Source: Candidatus Omnitrophota bacterium
Lineage (GTDB): Bacteria; Hinthialibacterota; Hinthialibacteria; Hinthialibacterales; Hinthialibacteraceae
Reading direction: 5' to 3'
Assembly (NCBI GenBank): GCA_040755155.1
Contig: JBFMBP010000134.1
Span: 1-64,000 of the forward strand
Length of the DNA: 64,000 nt
Position numbers and translations under genes: made by a program. Numbering within the stretch: the stretch's first letter is position 1; every line of letters begins with the position of its first letter. The notes under the pieces are model-generated. The model was given only the letters and a program-made list of their open reading frames with translations, had not been told where the DNA came from and searched no databases. Positions 16,270 to 24,555 of the stretch are shown here, one piece after another.

Positions 16270-17258
16270 AGGAAAAACGCCGGCGTCAAGAGGCTTTCAC
16301 GTTGATTGAACTCATGCTGGCCATGGCCATCGCAGCGCTGGTGATGGGCAGCGTGTTTTCGGCCATGCAGGCGGGCTTGAACGCCTACAAGCAAGGCCAG
16401 GAATCGATGGAGCTGTATCAATCGGCGCGGATCGGACTGCGCAAGGTTTCGGAAGAATTGCGTTTCGCCTTGTCCGCCAACGCCTTTTGGCGCCCGGTCG
16501 ACGATTACAAAGACGAGCGCTTCAACGATTTTTTGCAGAGAAAAGCGATGAATAACGCCGCCTTCGTCGCCGAAAGGGATCCGGGAGCCATCCGGTTTCA
16601 AGGAGACAGCCATTCGGTTCTCTTCGTACGCAAGGTCTATCAGCTGGGATTGAAGCCGCCTTTCGATTTGCAGGAGTGCCGCATCTACGCCGCCGCCGAT
16701 GGACGGCTGATGCTGGAGATCGTTCGATCGCTGCTGGAGATCAAGCAGGCGTCGTGGTTTTTCCAGTACGTATTCAGCGCCAATTTATCCGGCCAGGTCA
16801 TTTCCGATGGCGGCCGTCCTCTTCGTTTTCGGGAAATAACGAATCCGGAAGAGATTCCTTTATTGAACTTCATTGGAAATCGGGGCGTAAAAAATCAAGC
16901 CAGCGCGATATGCGAAGGCGTGAAATCCATTTCGTTCCGTTATACGGATGGCGAGAGATGGGAAAACTCCTGGGATTCGCAGCAAGTCGTTACGAATTAC
17001 CGCGTTTCGAACCAAAGCCCCAATTTCAATCCCGATAAAGACGTCATGATGCGGGAAAAAGGGCCGCCGGCGATCGTGGAAATCCTTTTGGAGTTGGAAA
17101 ACCGGGATATACTCAGCACGACGACGGATATTCCGTCGGGAACCATGCAAGGCGGGATGTTAATCGATTCCCGTCCGCCCGCCCCGGCGGCGAACCCAGC
17201 GGCGCAGCCGCCGAAATCCCCAACGAATGAAACGCCGTCCGCTGCGCCGAGGAGTTAA
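16266..17258 (+). CDS. gspJ: Minor pseudopilin GspJ
   Basis: A 330-residue minor pseudopilin. The start at 16266 is chosen because ATGA overlaps the gspI stop and places the leader KEKRRRQEAFTLIELMLAM correctly, with cleavage before Phe and Glu at +5. The mature part shows NAYKQGQESMELYQSARIGLRKVSEELR, as in GspJ. It is longer than common GspJ (200-240), with an extended beta domain and a C-terminal Pro/Ala-rich tail from about residue 300 (PPAPAANPAAQPPKSP). It would sit in the tip complex with GspI and GspK. Confidence 0.85.
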   Translation: MKEKRRRQEAFTLIELMLAMAIAALVMGSVFSAMQAGLNAYKQGQESMELYQSARIGLRKVSEELRFALSANAFWRPVDDYKDERFNDFLQRKAMNNAAFVAERDPGAIRFQGDSHSVLFVRKVYQLGLKPPFDLQECRIYAAADGRLMLEIVRSLLEIKQASWFFQYVFSANLSGQVISDGGRPLRFREITNPEEIPLLNFIGNRGVKNQASAICEGVKSISFRYTDGERWENSWDSQQVVTNYRVSNQSPNFNPDKDVMMREKGPPAIVEILLELENRDILSTTTDIPSGTMQGGMLIDSRPPAPAANPAAQPPKSPTNETPSAAPRS

Positions 17259-17262
17259 CGCC

Positions 17263-18579
17263 ATGAGATCGAGGAAACAGGAATCCGGCATCGTTCTCGT
17301 GATTACCCTTTGGATTATCGTGGTTCTTTCCGCGGCGTCGTTGGCCTACGTGAAACAGGTGAATATGGAAATCAAGATGGCCGGATTTCAGCGGGACGTG
17401 GCCGTCGTGGAAGAAATCGCCAAAGCCGGACTGCGGCAGGCGATTATTCTCTTGCGGGAGGATAAGATCAAGGACAGCGGGGAAGACGTGCAGATGACAA
17501 TTACGAATTTCGGAGACGACGACAACTTCCGGTACGATGGCGGAACTGAGGCGTGGGCCGAAGGGCGCGCCGACCGAAGCAACGAAAATCTGTACGTCGA
17601 TGTACCGTTTTACGAATCGGGCGAACGCGTGGGGTATTATTACGTTTCCGTGGAAGACGAAGCGTCCAAATTCCCTATCAACAATATGCAGACGTCGTTG
17701 GATCAAATCGCCCATCTTTTGGAATTGACTGGCGTAGATGAGGATGAAGCCAAGCAACTGGCGGCGGCCATCGTCGATTGGCGAGATATCGATACCGTCG
17801 TTACCGAATCGGGCAAACAGAAAATGGGCAGCGACGGCGGCGACGAATATTCCTATTACAACTCCGGAACAAGCCGCCAGCCGCGCGGAAGAGGGCGAGA
17901 GCGGATGGATGAGGGCTTTCCCGAAGTCATGATTAAGAATGGGCCGTTGGACGGCATCGACGAATTGCTCCTGATTCCGGGAATGACTCCCGCCATCGTT
18001 TACGGCACCGTCGATCCCGACGACGAGCCGTCGCGGGGAAGGATGGGGCGGCGCAGGCTGCGAAAAGGGGAGTATCTCGGTTTGGAGAATTTCGTAACCG
18101 TTTATGCGAATCAGGCGAATCTGAATACTGTCAAAACGGAAGCGCTGGAAGCGATTCTTTATCCCTATGCCGGAGAGAATGCGGAGAAAATCGCGGAGGA
18201 ATGGACGGATTACCGCGACGGACGGGATCGCGAGACGTATACGGATGACGACGAAGTGTTGAAAACGCTTAACAATGAGGATATGGACGACGTCCATTAT
18301 ACGAAAGCCGACGGTTTCACGGAAGAATTGTTCAAACAAGCGGAAACGTTCCTGACGAATTTCTCGGATACGTTCGAAATCTATTGTCTGGCGGAATACC
18401 AAGGCATTGAGAAGGGGTATCGCGCCGTCGTGGGAAGACAATATACGTCTTGGGAGAATCTTCCCATTTTCGGAATCGATACGATGAAATTGGAAGATTT
18501 GGAACAATCCCGCGTCTATGTACGGATTTTCGAACCCGTCTTCGACGCGAAGGAACAAATCGCCAGGGTTAACAGTTAA
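17263..18579 (+). CDS. gspK: Minor pseudopilin GspK
   Basis: A 438-residue tip protein. Start at 17263 is supported by GAGGAG 8 bases upstream. The leader SRKQESGIVLVITLWIIVVL lacks Glu at +5, as expected for GspK. SLAYVKQVNMEIKMAGFQRD follows, then a GspK-type insertion with two helix-hairpin-helix-like segments (MTPAIVYGTVD and a run near LNTVKTEALEAILYPY), as found in GspK (about residues 230-330). The protein is large for GspK, with an acidic tail of unknown role. It would end the pseudopilus and control its length. Confidence 0.88.
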   Translation: MRSRKQESGIVLVITLWIIVVLSAASLAYVKQVNMEIKMAGFQRDVAVVEEIAKAGLRQAIILLREDKIKDSGEDVQMTITNFGDDDNFRYDGGTEAWAEGRADRSNENLYVDVPFYESGERVGYYYVSVEDEASKFPINNMQTSLDQIAHLLELTGVDEDEAKQLAAAIVDWRDIDTVVTESGKQKMGSDGGDEYSYYNSGTSRQPRGRGRERMDEGFPEVMIKNGPLDGIDELLLIPGMTPAIVYGTVDPDDEPSRGRMGRRRLRKGEYLGLENFVTVYANQANLNTVKTEALEAILYPYAGENAEKIAEEWTDYRDGRDRETYTDDDEVLKTLNNEDMDDVHYTKADGFTEELFKQAETFLTNFSDTFEIYCLAEYQGIEKGYRAVVGRQYTSWENLPIFGIDTMKLEDLEQSRVYVRIFEPVFDAKEQIARVNS

Positions 18580-18587
18580 GATCATCT

Positions 18588-18642
18588 CCCCTCACCCTAA
18601 CCCTCTCCCAAAGGGCGAGGGAATGGAAATGCGTAACATGAG
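18588..18642. repeat. CCTCACCCTAACCCTCTCCC intergenic repeat with a B-type end
   Basis: After gspK, CCCCTCACCCTAACCCTCTC and CAAAGGGCGAGGG form a partial inverted repeat, and GCGTAACATGAG (18631-18642) matches the right end of elements B1 and B2. No left CTCATGTTACGC is found, so the element looks decayed or truncated. It abuts element A2, whose first bases overlap its last three. The same CCTCACCCTAACCC sequence stands before gspD at 21610. Confidence 0.6.
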
Positions 18643-18794
18643 AGGCTCTTGCAAAATGAACAAAATCTGTCCTTAAATTCTCCCCCCAAGTTTGGGTGGA
18701 GTTAGAGGGAGGTTGATTTTAATGGACTTACGTCAAACCCCTCCTAACCTCCCCCAAGCTTGGGGGAGGAATAATAGAATTTTGCAAGAGGCTC
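18642..18794. mobile_element. MITE-like element A2 between gspK and gspL
   Basis: A 153-base element with 16-base inverted ends: GAGGCTCTTGCAAAAT at the left and ATTTTGCAAGAGGCTC at the right (one mismatch). The interior has the same two palindromes as A1 and A3, in reverse order, so it is inserted in the opposite orientation. It fills nearly the whole gap between gspK and gspL. It carries no gene; it may affect transcription into gspL through its strong hairpins. Confidence 0.8.
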
Positions 18795-18834
18795 ACGCGG
18801 TAGTAAAACGAACGACATACTATTTGAGGATTAC

Positions 18835-20451
18835 ATGGCAAGGGCGCGCAGCAAACCCAACATCAAAGCCAAAAAGAAGAAAGCCGGACGCGGCAAACGC
18901 TTCGCCACGGGAGTGGATATCGGCTCCTATTCAGTGAAGATTGTTACGCTGGCGGGAGACGACGCCGGAACGCTGGAAATCGGCAAAATCACCGTCGTTC
19001 CCCTCAAAGCGCCGGATGGATCGGAATATCCTGAGGAGAAACTCATCCGGCAGCGGGACGCCCTGAAGGAAGCCGTAAAAAAACACGGCAAAATGCGGGG
19101 GCGCATCGTATTGGGTTTTCCCCGAGAATTGGCTACCGTCCGCTATTTGAATTTACCCTCCTCCAATCGGGAGGAATTGAAAGAGATGCTGCTTTACGAT
19201 GTGGAGCGGCATGTTCCCTTTTCCGTAGACGATGTCGAAATCTCTTTTCAAATCATCGAACAACTGGGAGAGCACGAATCGCGCTTGATGATGGTTTGCG
19301 TTCCGCAAAAGGAGATCGATCCTTACGTGGAGATGTGTACGCAATTGGGCGTGGATATCGACGCCATCGACTTGGATATATTGGGCGTCTGCGCCGTTTA
19401 CCAGCGTTCCCTGAAGCCGGAAGAGACGGCGGCGGTTCTCGATTTTGGCCGCTCATCCGTGAAGTTGGGCATCGTGCGCAACGGGACGCTCCTTTTCAGC
19501 CGCAGCATGCCCGTCACCGAGCGCAGCCTGCTGGAAGGCTTTGCAGGCGCCAAGGGCTGGCGCGATTTGCAGGGCAGAGTAACGGCGATGGGCGCGTTGC
19601 ATCCGGCGGAGCGGGAGCATTTCGCTCAGTGGGTGGAACGGCTGGGTGTGGAGCTGTTCCGCTCCATCAGCGCTTTCGCCAGCGATAACGGAGGCGTGAA
19701 GGTCGAGCGGATGATTCTCTGCGGCGGGGCGGGTTATTTTCCGGCGGGTCCGCCGCGGGGGTTGAGTTTGAAGGTCAAAACCAACGCCGCCGTTGAAATT
19801 CCGCTCAACGGCGACTTGCCCGCGAACGATCAATACCGGGGTTCGGAACTGGCCGCTTCGTTGGGTTTGGCGATCCGAGGTTTGGAGCCTTTCAGCAAGG
19901 GCTTGAATCTGTTGCCGGAGGATTTCGTCCAGGAGCGGATTCAGAAACAGAAATCGAACTTTCGCAAGAATACGGCGATCATCGTTTTCATGATCTTCAC
20001 GCTTTTGGGCGCCGCCGGGTATTTGAAATGGCACGAAAAATATACGGACTACCGGACCGTCGAGAATTATTACGTTACGCTCGCTAAAGATACAACCAAG
20101 CTGAACCAGATGCGGTCGAAAATCAAAACGGTGGAAGAATACTTGGATAAGGATCAATCCTGCGTCATCGTCATCCAGGATATTCTCGAACTTCTTAAAA
20201 ACAAAAGAGTCTATATCAACAACATTACTTTCAGCAAACGAAAATCATTGGAAATTAATGGGCAAGTGCTTACGGAAAACGATTTGCAAGCCTTCTTGAT
20301 CCCTATGGAAAAAAAGCCTTATATCACCAAAATCAATCACACCACCACGCGAAAAGTACTCGATCTAGGGGCGATGAAGAATTTCGAAGTGATGGAATTC
20401 AGTATGTCTTGCACTCTGAATTGGGAGAAGAAAGGGGGAGCGAAACAATGA
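18835..20451 (+). CDS. gspL: GspL-like inner-membrane protein, PilM and PilN parts fused
   Basis: A 538-residue protein. The N-terminal 370 residues are a PilM/FtsA-type actin-like ATPase fold: VDIGSYSVKIVTL at the start, AVLDFGRSSVKLGIVRNG, and LCGGAGYFPAGPPRGLS near residue 300. A single transmembrane helix (NTAIIVFMIFTLLGAAGYL, about 379-397) leads to a periplasmic PilN/GspL-type domain with YVTLAKDTTKLNQMRSKI and a VYINNITFSKRK repeat. So PilM and PilN functions are fused, as in GspL. It would link GspE to GspF, GspM and GspC. Start: ATG at 18835 with GAGGA upstream. It overlaps the next gene by four bases (ATGA). Confidence 0.8.
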   Translation: MARARSKPNIKAKKKKAGRGKRFATGVDIGSYSVKIVTLAGDDAGTLEIGKITVVPLKAPDGSEYPEEKLIRQRDALKEAVKKHGKMRGRIVLGFPRELATVRYLNLPSSNREELKEMLLYDVERHVPFSVDDVEISFQIIEQLGEHESRLMMVCVPQKEIDPYVEMCTQLGVDIDAIDLDILGVCAVYQRSLKPEETAAVLDFGRSSVKLGIVRNGTLLFSRSMPVTERSLLEGFAGAKGWRDLQGRVTAMGALHPAEREHFAQWVERLGVELFRSISAFASDNGGVKVERMILCGGAGYFPAGPPRGLSLKVKTNAAVEIPLNGDLPANDQYRGSELAASLGLAIRGLEPFSKGLNLLPEDFVQERIQKQKSNFRKNTAIIVFMIFTLLGAAGYLKWHEKYTDYRTVENYYVTLAKDTTKLNQMRSKIKTVEEYLDKDQSCVIVIQDILELLKNKRVYINNITFSKRKSLEINGQVLTENDLQAFLIPMEKKPYITKINHTTTRKVLDLGAMKNFEVMEFSMSCTLNWEKKGGAKQ

Positions 20452-21062
20452 AAATTCAAACGAAAAACGAGCGTTTTCTTGCCGGCGTAACGGTCGCGCT
20501 GGCTGTGGGCTTCGCGGCCTATTTCTCCTATAAAACCATAGGAGAAAAATGGTTCAACTTGAACGAGGAATTGGATGGCATGAAAGGCAATATCCAATCG
20601 CAATTGCAGATTCAGGATGAAGCGATTCAGATCACCGCCCGCTTCGAGGAGATGGAGAAAGAGTTGAAACTGGAGGGTTCGGATACGGAGCAGGAATTGA
20701 AAATCCGCGGGGATTTGACTTCCATCTTCGATCAATTAGGGTTGAAAGGTCAGCGGATTCAACCCAATCAGGCGCGCAAGGAAGACGATTTCAAGATCGT
20801 GTCATACGACATCAACGACATCGAGTGTTCTCCAGATCAATTGGGGCAATTGCTTTATCTTATCGAGAAAAAAATGGAGATCATCGAAGTGGAAACGTGC
20901 CGCATCACTAATCAGATGCAGGACAATGGCTACCTTTCCCGCCGGAGAGATCTATTGAATCCCGTCGCCGGCAACGGGCTTCTCAGCGTCGATTTGCAGA
21001 TTTCCCGCTTGGTCGAATATCGGAAGGGCGAGGCGCCGAAAAAGCGAGGAACGCAATTATGA
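20448..21062 (+). CDS. gspM: GspM/PilO-like inner-membrane protein
   Basis: A 204-residue bitopic protein. The ATG at 20448 overlaps the gspL stop by four bases (ATGA) and has GGGGGAG upstream. One transmembrane segment is near residues 11-27 (VTVALAVGFAAYFSYK), followed by coiled-coil-prone helices (NEELDGMKGNIQSQ) and an alpha/beta domain (YDINDIECSPDQLGQLLYLI) that fits PilO and GspM. It would be the partner of GspL. Sequence similarity to known GspM is not strong; the assignment leans on order, size and topology. Confidence 0.65.
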   Translation: MKIQTKNERFLAGVTVALAVGFAAYFSYKTIGEKWFNLNEELDGMKGNIQSQLQIQDEAIQITARFEEMEKELKLEGSDTEQELKIRGDLTSIFDQLGLKGQRIQPNQARKEDDFKIVSYDINDIECSPDQLGQLLYLIEKKMEIIEVETCRITNQMQDNGYLSRRRDLLNPVAGNGLLSVDLQISRLVEYRKGEAPKKRGTQL

Positions 21063-21586
21063 ATAAGAACAAAGCCGTTTTCACTTATTTTTTATTGTCC
21101 ATTATTCTCATCGGCTCGGCGGCGCTGCTTGCCCGCCAAGTGCGCCATTATCTGTACGAACGAGTGGATCCTCTAGTCGAATATAGAAACGACGAAAAGG
21201 ATATTACCCAAGTCATGGAGAATTATCGCAAAGACGTGTTGGCCAAGCGCCAGGATATTCTCCTGACTTATGCGAATACGCAGGCGTTTATGGCCATGGC
21301 GACGCCCGTCCCCAATCCGAGTCCCACGCCGAAACCGCTGCCAACCCCTACGCCGATCGAGCCAGGCAAGAACTGGAAGATCAACATGGCAATGGGGAAA
21401 ATGGCTTCTTTGAAAGATTACAAGAACGAGGATTTCATGAAGAAAGTGGGCGAAGAATGCGTGGATACGGTCACGGGAAATTTCATTATTCTCGAAATCA
21501 TTACGACTGACATGATTAATCCGAAAATCAAAGTCCAGCACGTCGCAACGGGCGCAGTGGGTTACATTACTACCGTGGTTCGTTGA
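21059..21586 (+). CDS. Bitopic protein with Pro/Thr linker, possible GspC/PilP analogue
   Basis: A 175-residue protein that overlaps the GspM-like gene by four bases. It has one N-terminal membrane helix (residues 8-25), a coiled-coil-prone helix, then a linker PVPNPSPTPKPLPTPTPIEP (about 82-102), and a small C-terminal domain. In T2SS the gene that joins GspL/M to the secretin is gspC, and in type IV pili it is pilP; both have one membrane helix, a Pro-rich linker and a periplasmic homology region. Topology and position suggest a functional analogue, but no HR or PDZ signature is visible, so the name is not given. Confidence 0.55.
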   Translation: MNKNKAVFTYFLLSIILIGSAALLARQVRHYLYERVDPLVEYRNDEKDITQVMENYRKDVLAKRQDILLTYANTQAFMAMATPVPNPSPTPKPLPTPTPIEPGKNWKINMAMGKMASLKDYKNEDFMKKVGEECVDTVTGNFIILEIITTDMINPKIKVQHVATGAVGYITTVVR

Positions 21587-21609
21587 GAAAAGAGTCCGGC
21601 GAGAAAGCG

Positions 21610-21643
21610 CCCTCACCCTAACCCTCTCCCAAGGGGCGAGGGG
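21610..21643. repeat. CCTCACCCTAACCCTCTCCC intergenic repeat before gspD
   Basis: CCCTCACCCTAACCCTCTCC followed by AAGGGGCGAGGGG is nearly the same unit seen at 18588. It can fold into an imperfect hairpin (CCCCTCGCCCC against AGGGTTAGGGTGAGGG). It stands between the C-like gene and gspD, and could weaken transcription into gspD or stabilise the upstream mRNA end. Confidence 0.55.
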
Positions 21644-21719
21644 ACAATATCAAATGAAATAATCCTATAGCGGATTCGCCAATCAAGATAACGTTTTAGA
21701 AAAGAGAAGGGGAAAAGTC

Positions 21720-23840
21720 TTGCGCATCCAATATCCAACGATTCAGAGAGCCTTGTTCATCCTCGCAGCGGCGGTTTTCGCAGGCGCAGCCGCCTTTGGA
21801 CAGATTCAACCCCCAGGCCCGGCGCCTGTCAACATCAACGCTCCAGCCCCCCAAGGAGCGGTTCCGGGCGGACCGGGAGGCGCTCCAGGCGGACCGGGAG
21901 CGGCGCCAGCGGGCGCGGGCGCCGGAGGCGAAGCGAGTCTGGATGTTAGAATTGGACAAGTATTGGCGCGAAACAACAATCTAAGCGACCTATTGCAATT
22001 CGTCGGCGCCCAGGCGAATCTGCAAATCGTGCTGGATCAGGGCATCCAAAACAAAGTAACCATAAGCCTGGAAAACCCGACAGTGCGCGAATTTTTGGAA
22101 ACCGTGCTGCCCGCCAATGGGCTTGACTACGTCGTTTTGGAAAACGGAGCGGTGCGCGTAGGGAAAGAGGATGTGATCCGGGCGTTGAAAGCGCCGCAAG
22201 TGGAACTGGTGAAAAAAACCTTTTCCACGCGGTATAAAGACGTCGCCGAGATTCAAGCCGCCTTGGAAAGCCTGCGCAGCCCGGACGGCAGCATCATCGT
22301 CGATCCCGATTCGCAGCAAATCATCGTAGAAGACATTCCCCAAGTGTTGGAAGATATGCAGCAACTCATCGATCGCCTGGACGTAGAGACGGAGACGCGC
22401 GTCTTTACTATCAAGTACGCCAACGCCCAGGAAATCGCCGATCAGTTGGTTGGCGTCATCAACACCGTCGAGGGCGAATTGTTCGTGGATTACCGCAACA
22501 ACCAGATCATCATTACGGATACGCCCGAACGCCTGGACCGGGCGCAGGCCATCATCGAGCAATTGGATTCGGAATTGACCATCCGCGTCATTCCCCTTTC
22601 TTTCGCGCTGCCTGAAGACGTCATGCCGCTGGTGGAAGGCCTGTTGACGGAAAACGGCTACGTGGATTTCGATCCGCGCACTTCGCGATTGATCATTCAG
22701 GACATCCCTTCCATCGTCGATCAAGCCATCCGTCTGATTAAAGAAATCGACATTGCGCCGCAAATGATCTATATCGAGTCGGATATCGTACAAATCAACC
22801 AAGATCGCTCGTTTACGCTGGGAACGTCTGCGGCGTTCGGCAAGGATATCGGCGCAGGGGCGAATCCCTCCTCGCCGTCCACATCGGGCGCAACGGCATT
22901 CTTTTCCTTCAATCCGTTTCTTACCACATCCGGAACCGGCTTGACCCTCATGGACGTTCAGCAAGGCAGTTACCGTTTCCAGATCGATGCGATGGTGGAA
23001 AAAAAGTTAGCGGAAGTGATTGCCAGCCCCCGCCTCTTGATTCAGGATGCTGGGATGGGATCGTTCGTGCTTGGCTCGCAGGAGCCTTTTTCCGTTCGTC
23101 AGCAGGGGTATGGCGGAGGGTATGGCGGATACAGCAGCGGTTATGGCGGCGATTATTTTACACAGCAGTTCCGCGAAGTAGGAACCACCATGAATTTGGA
23201 GGTCTACGCTTCGGAATCGGGTTACGTAGAGATGTATATCGATATGGAAGACACGCGCAGCCGCCGGGTGCAACTATCCAACCTAGGCGACGGGTTGGCT
23301 GTTGACGGATCGTTCATCACGACGAACGTTACCGTAAAAAGCGGACGTACGGTGGTGCTCGGCGGAATCATCAATCGCAGTAAAAGCGATAGCCATTCCG
23401 GCATACCGATTATCAGCAGCATACCCATCGTCGGCAATCTCTTTAAAAACAAAAGTTCGTCCAGCACAAAGCAAAAATTATTGATTTTCATCACGCCTAC
23501 GATCGTGAATATCGACGATCCTTACGACTTCGCCATGGTGGATAACTTGCAGCATATTCAAGATCTCCAGCAGCGGGGCGCGACTAAGTTCATCGAGACT
23601 ACGGTGGATGAGAAGTTCCTGGATTGGAGCAATGAAGACAAGAACGAACAGGAAGCCGTCCAGGAAGCCTTGCAAAAAGGCGGTGAAAAAAGCGTCTCCA
23701 CGGCGAGCCAATCGAAAACGCAGAATGGGAAGCGAGTCGGCAGCAAGACTAAAACAACGAAAGAAAAAGCGCCCCCTGCAAAAGAACAAATGGAAAATGG
23801 GATTATCCGGACGTATTCCGATAAATCGTCCAATCGATAA
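21720..23840 (+). CDS. gspD: Type II secretion outer-membrane secretin GspD
   Basis: A 706-residue secretin. It starts at a TTG (21720) with AGGGG upstream and a signal peptide to about residue 28. A Gly/Pro-rich linker (about 30-73) precedes the N0 domain, then N1-N3 type domains (VKKTFSTRYKDVAEIQAALE, TRVFTIKYANAQEIADQLVG, IRVIPLSFALPEDVMPLVEG). The secretin domain ends in VVLGGIINRSKS and KQKLLIFITPTIV, the family's C-terminal block. A Gly/Tyr-rich loop (QQGYGGGYGGYSSGYGGDYF, about 461-480) is inserted in the barrel. The C-terminal tail of about 80 residues is charged and disordered; an S-domain for pilotin binding could lie there. It forms the outer-membrane pore. Confidence 0.93.
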   Translation: MRIQYPTIQRALFILAAAVFAGAAAFGQIQPPGPAPVNINAPAPQGAVPGGPGGAPGGPGAAPAGAGAGGEASLDVRIGQVLARNNNLSDLLQFVGAQANLQIVLDQGIQNKVTISLENPTVREFLETVLPANGLDYVVLENGAVRVGKEDVIRALKAPQVELVKKTFSTRYKDVAEIQAALESLRSPDGSIIVDPDSQQIIVEDIPQVLEDMQQLIDRLDVETETRVFTIKYANAQEIADQLVGVINTVEGELFVDYRNNQIIITDTPERLDRAQAIIEQLDSELTIRVIPLSFALPEDVMPLVEGLLTENGYVDFDPRTSRLIIQDIPSIVDQAIRLIKEIDIAPQMIYIESDIVQINQDRSFTLGTSAAFGKDIGAGANPSSPSTSGATAFFSFNPFLTTSGTGLTLMDVQQGSYRFQIDAMVEKKLAEVIASPRLLIQDAGMGSFVLGSQEPFSVRQQGYGGGYGGYSSGYGGDYFTQQFREVGTTMNLEVYASESGYVEMYIDMEDTRSRRVQLSNLGDGLAVDGSFITTNVTVKSGRTVVLGGIINRSKSDSHSGIPIISSIPIVGNLFKNKSSSSTKQKLLIFITPTIVNIDDPYDFAMVDNLQHIQDLQQRGATKFIETTVDEKFLDWSNEDKNEQEAVQEALQKGGEKSVSTASQSKTQNGKRVGSKTKTTKEKAPPAKEQMENGIIRTYSDKSSNR

Positions 23841-23971
23841 TCCGCCTTTAGGAATCTCCGTCCAATAGATTTAAAAGAATAGCACCGGCCATCACCGGCG
23901 ACGCGATTCGACGAGCGCATAGGGCGGAATCCGCAAAAATCGGGAGAGACCGGTGGATGGGAGGAAGGAGG

Positions 23972-24442
23972 ATGGAGGAGTATTTTTATTTCGCTTACGG
24001 CATCCATATGGATCCCCGCGAATTGGCCAAATTGTCGATTCGCGTCCGTTCCTATACGCCTTGCGTATTGGATGGCTACCGTCTTGCCTTCAATGTTTTG
24101 TTCGACGAATTATTCCGTTTCGAACGCTGTGGATTGGCCAATATCGTGCCTGACGCAGGCTGCCGAGTGGAAGGGGCGCTGTATCGAATCAACGAAGAGG
24201 AATTGGCGAAGTTGGATGAAGAAGCAGGAGTCTCTTCTTTGAAATATTACCGCAAGCAAGTGCGGGTGAATTGCGGCGGCGAAACCGTTTTGGCGTTGAC
24301 CTACGCCGCCTGGCCCGATGTTACCGCTCAGGGACTATTGCCCAGCGGAGACTATTTGAAGCGCGTGATCTCGGCGGTTCGGCGGAATAAGGTTTCCCGC
24401 GATTTTCGCGTCTGGCTGGAAAGCCACCCCACCGTCCGTTGA
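23972..24442 (+). CDS. Gamma-glutamylcyclotransferase-like (GGCT/AIG2 fold) protein
   Basis: A 156-residue protein starting MEEYFYFAYGIHMDP. The YFAYG motif is the nucleotide-free phosphate/substrate loop of GGCT-like (AIG2) proteins, and CRVEGALYRINEEELAKLDEEA is the conserved central strand and Glu-containing helix, with the catalytic Glu possibly in LDEEAG. Members degrade gamma-glutamyl peptides or related gamma-glutamylamines. The start at 23957 (MGGRR) is an alternative; GGAGG lies before both. No operon partner: the next gene on the same strand is far away. Confidence 0.7.
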   Translation: MEEYFYFAYGIHMDPRELAKLSIRVRSYTPCVLDGYRLAFNVLFDELFRFERCGLANIVPDAGCRVEGALYRINEEELAKLDEEAGVSSLKYYRKQVRVNCGGETVLALTYAAWPDVTAQGLLPSGDYLKRVISAVRRNKVSRDFRVWLESHPTVR

Positions 24443-24470
24443 GCGGAACACTTTAATCCCAACCACAGTC

Positions 24471-24546
24471 AATCCGCTGTTAAAACGGCGGGCTAGTGAC
24501 GTTTGCCCCTTTAAAGGGGCATTTAGAATAGCCTTTCAAGGCTGGG
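24471..24546. repeat. REP-like repeat D1, downstream end of the transposase unit
   Basis: Short palindromes in row: CCGCTGTTAAAACGGCGG, GCCCCTTTAAAGGGGC and AGCCTTTCAAGGCTGG. The same three palindromes occur in the same order and orientation at 25079-25160 on the other side of the transposase gene, so the gene is flanked by direct copies. Such palindrome clusters are the substrate of REP-associated tyrosine transposases. Confidence 0.7.
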
Positions 24547-24555
24547 TGTTTATTC

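Noticed and set aside
17113-18585. Long minus-strand open frame (490 residues) antisense to gspK
   Set aside because: It overlies a clear GspK gene with a good ribosome binding site; the antisense text is rich in Arg/His/Phe without domain features. Such frames arise from the codon bias of the real strand.
21990-22964. Minus-strand open frame of 324 residues antisense to gspD
   Set aside because: Gene on the plus strand is an unmistakable secretin; no start site or family motif in the antisense frame.
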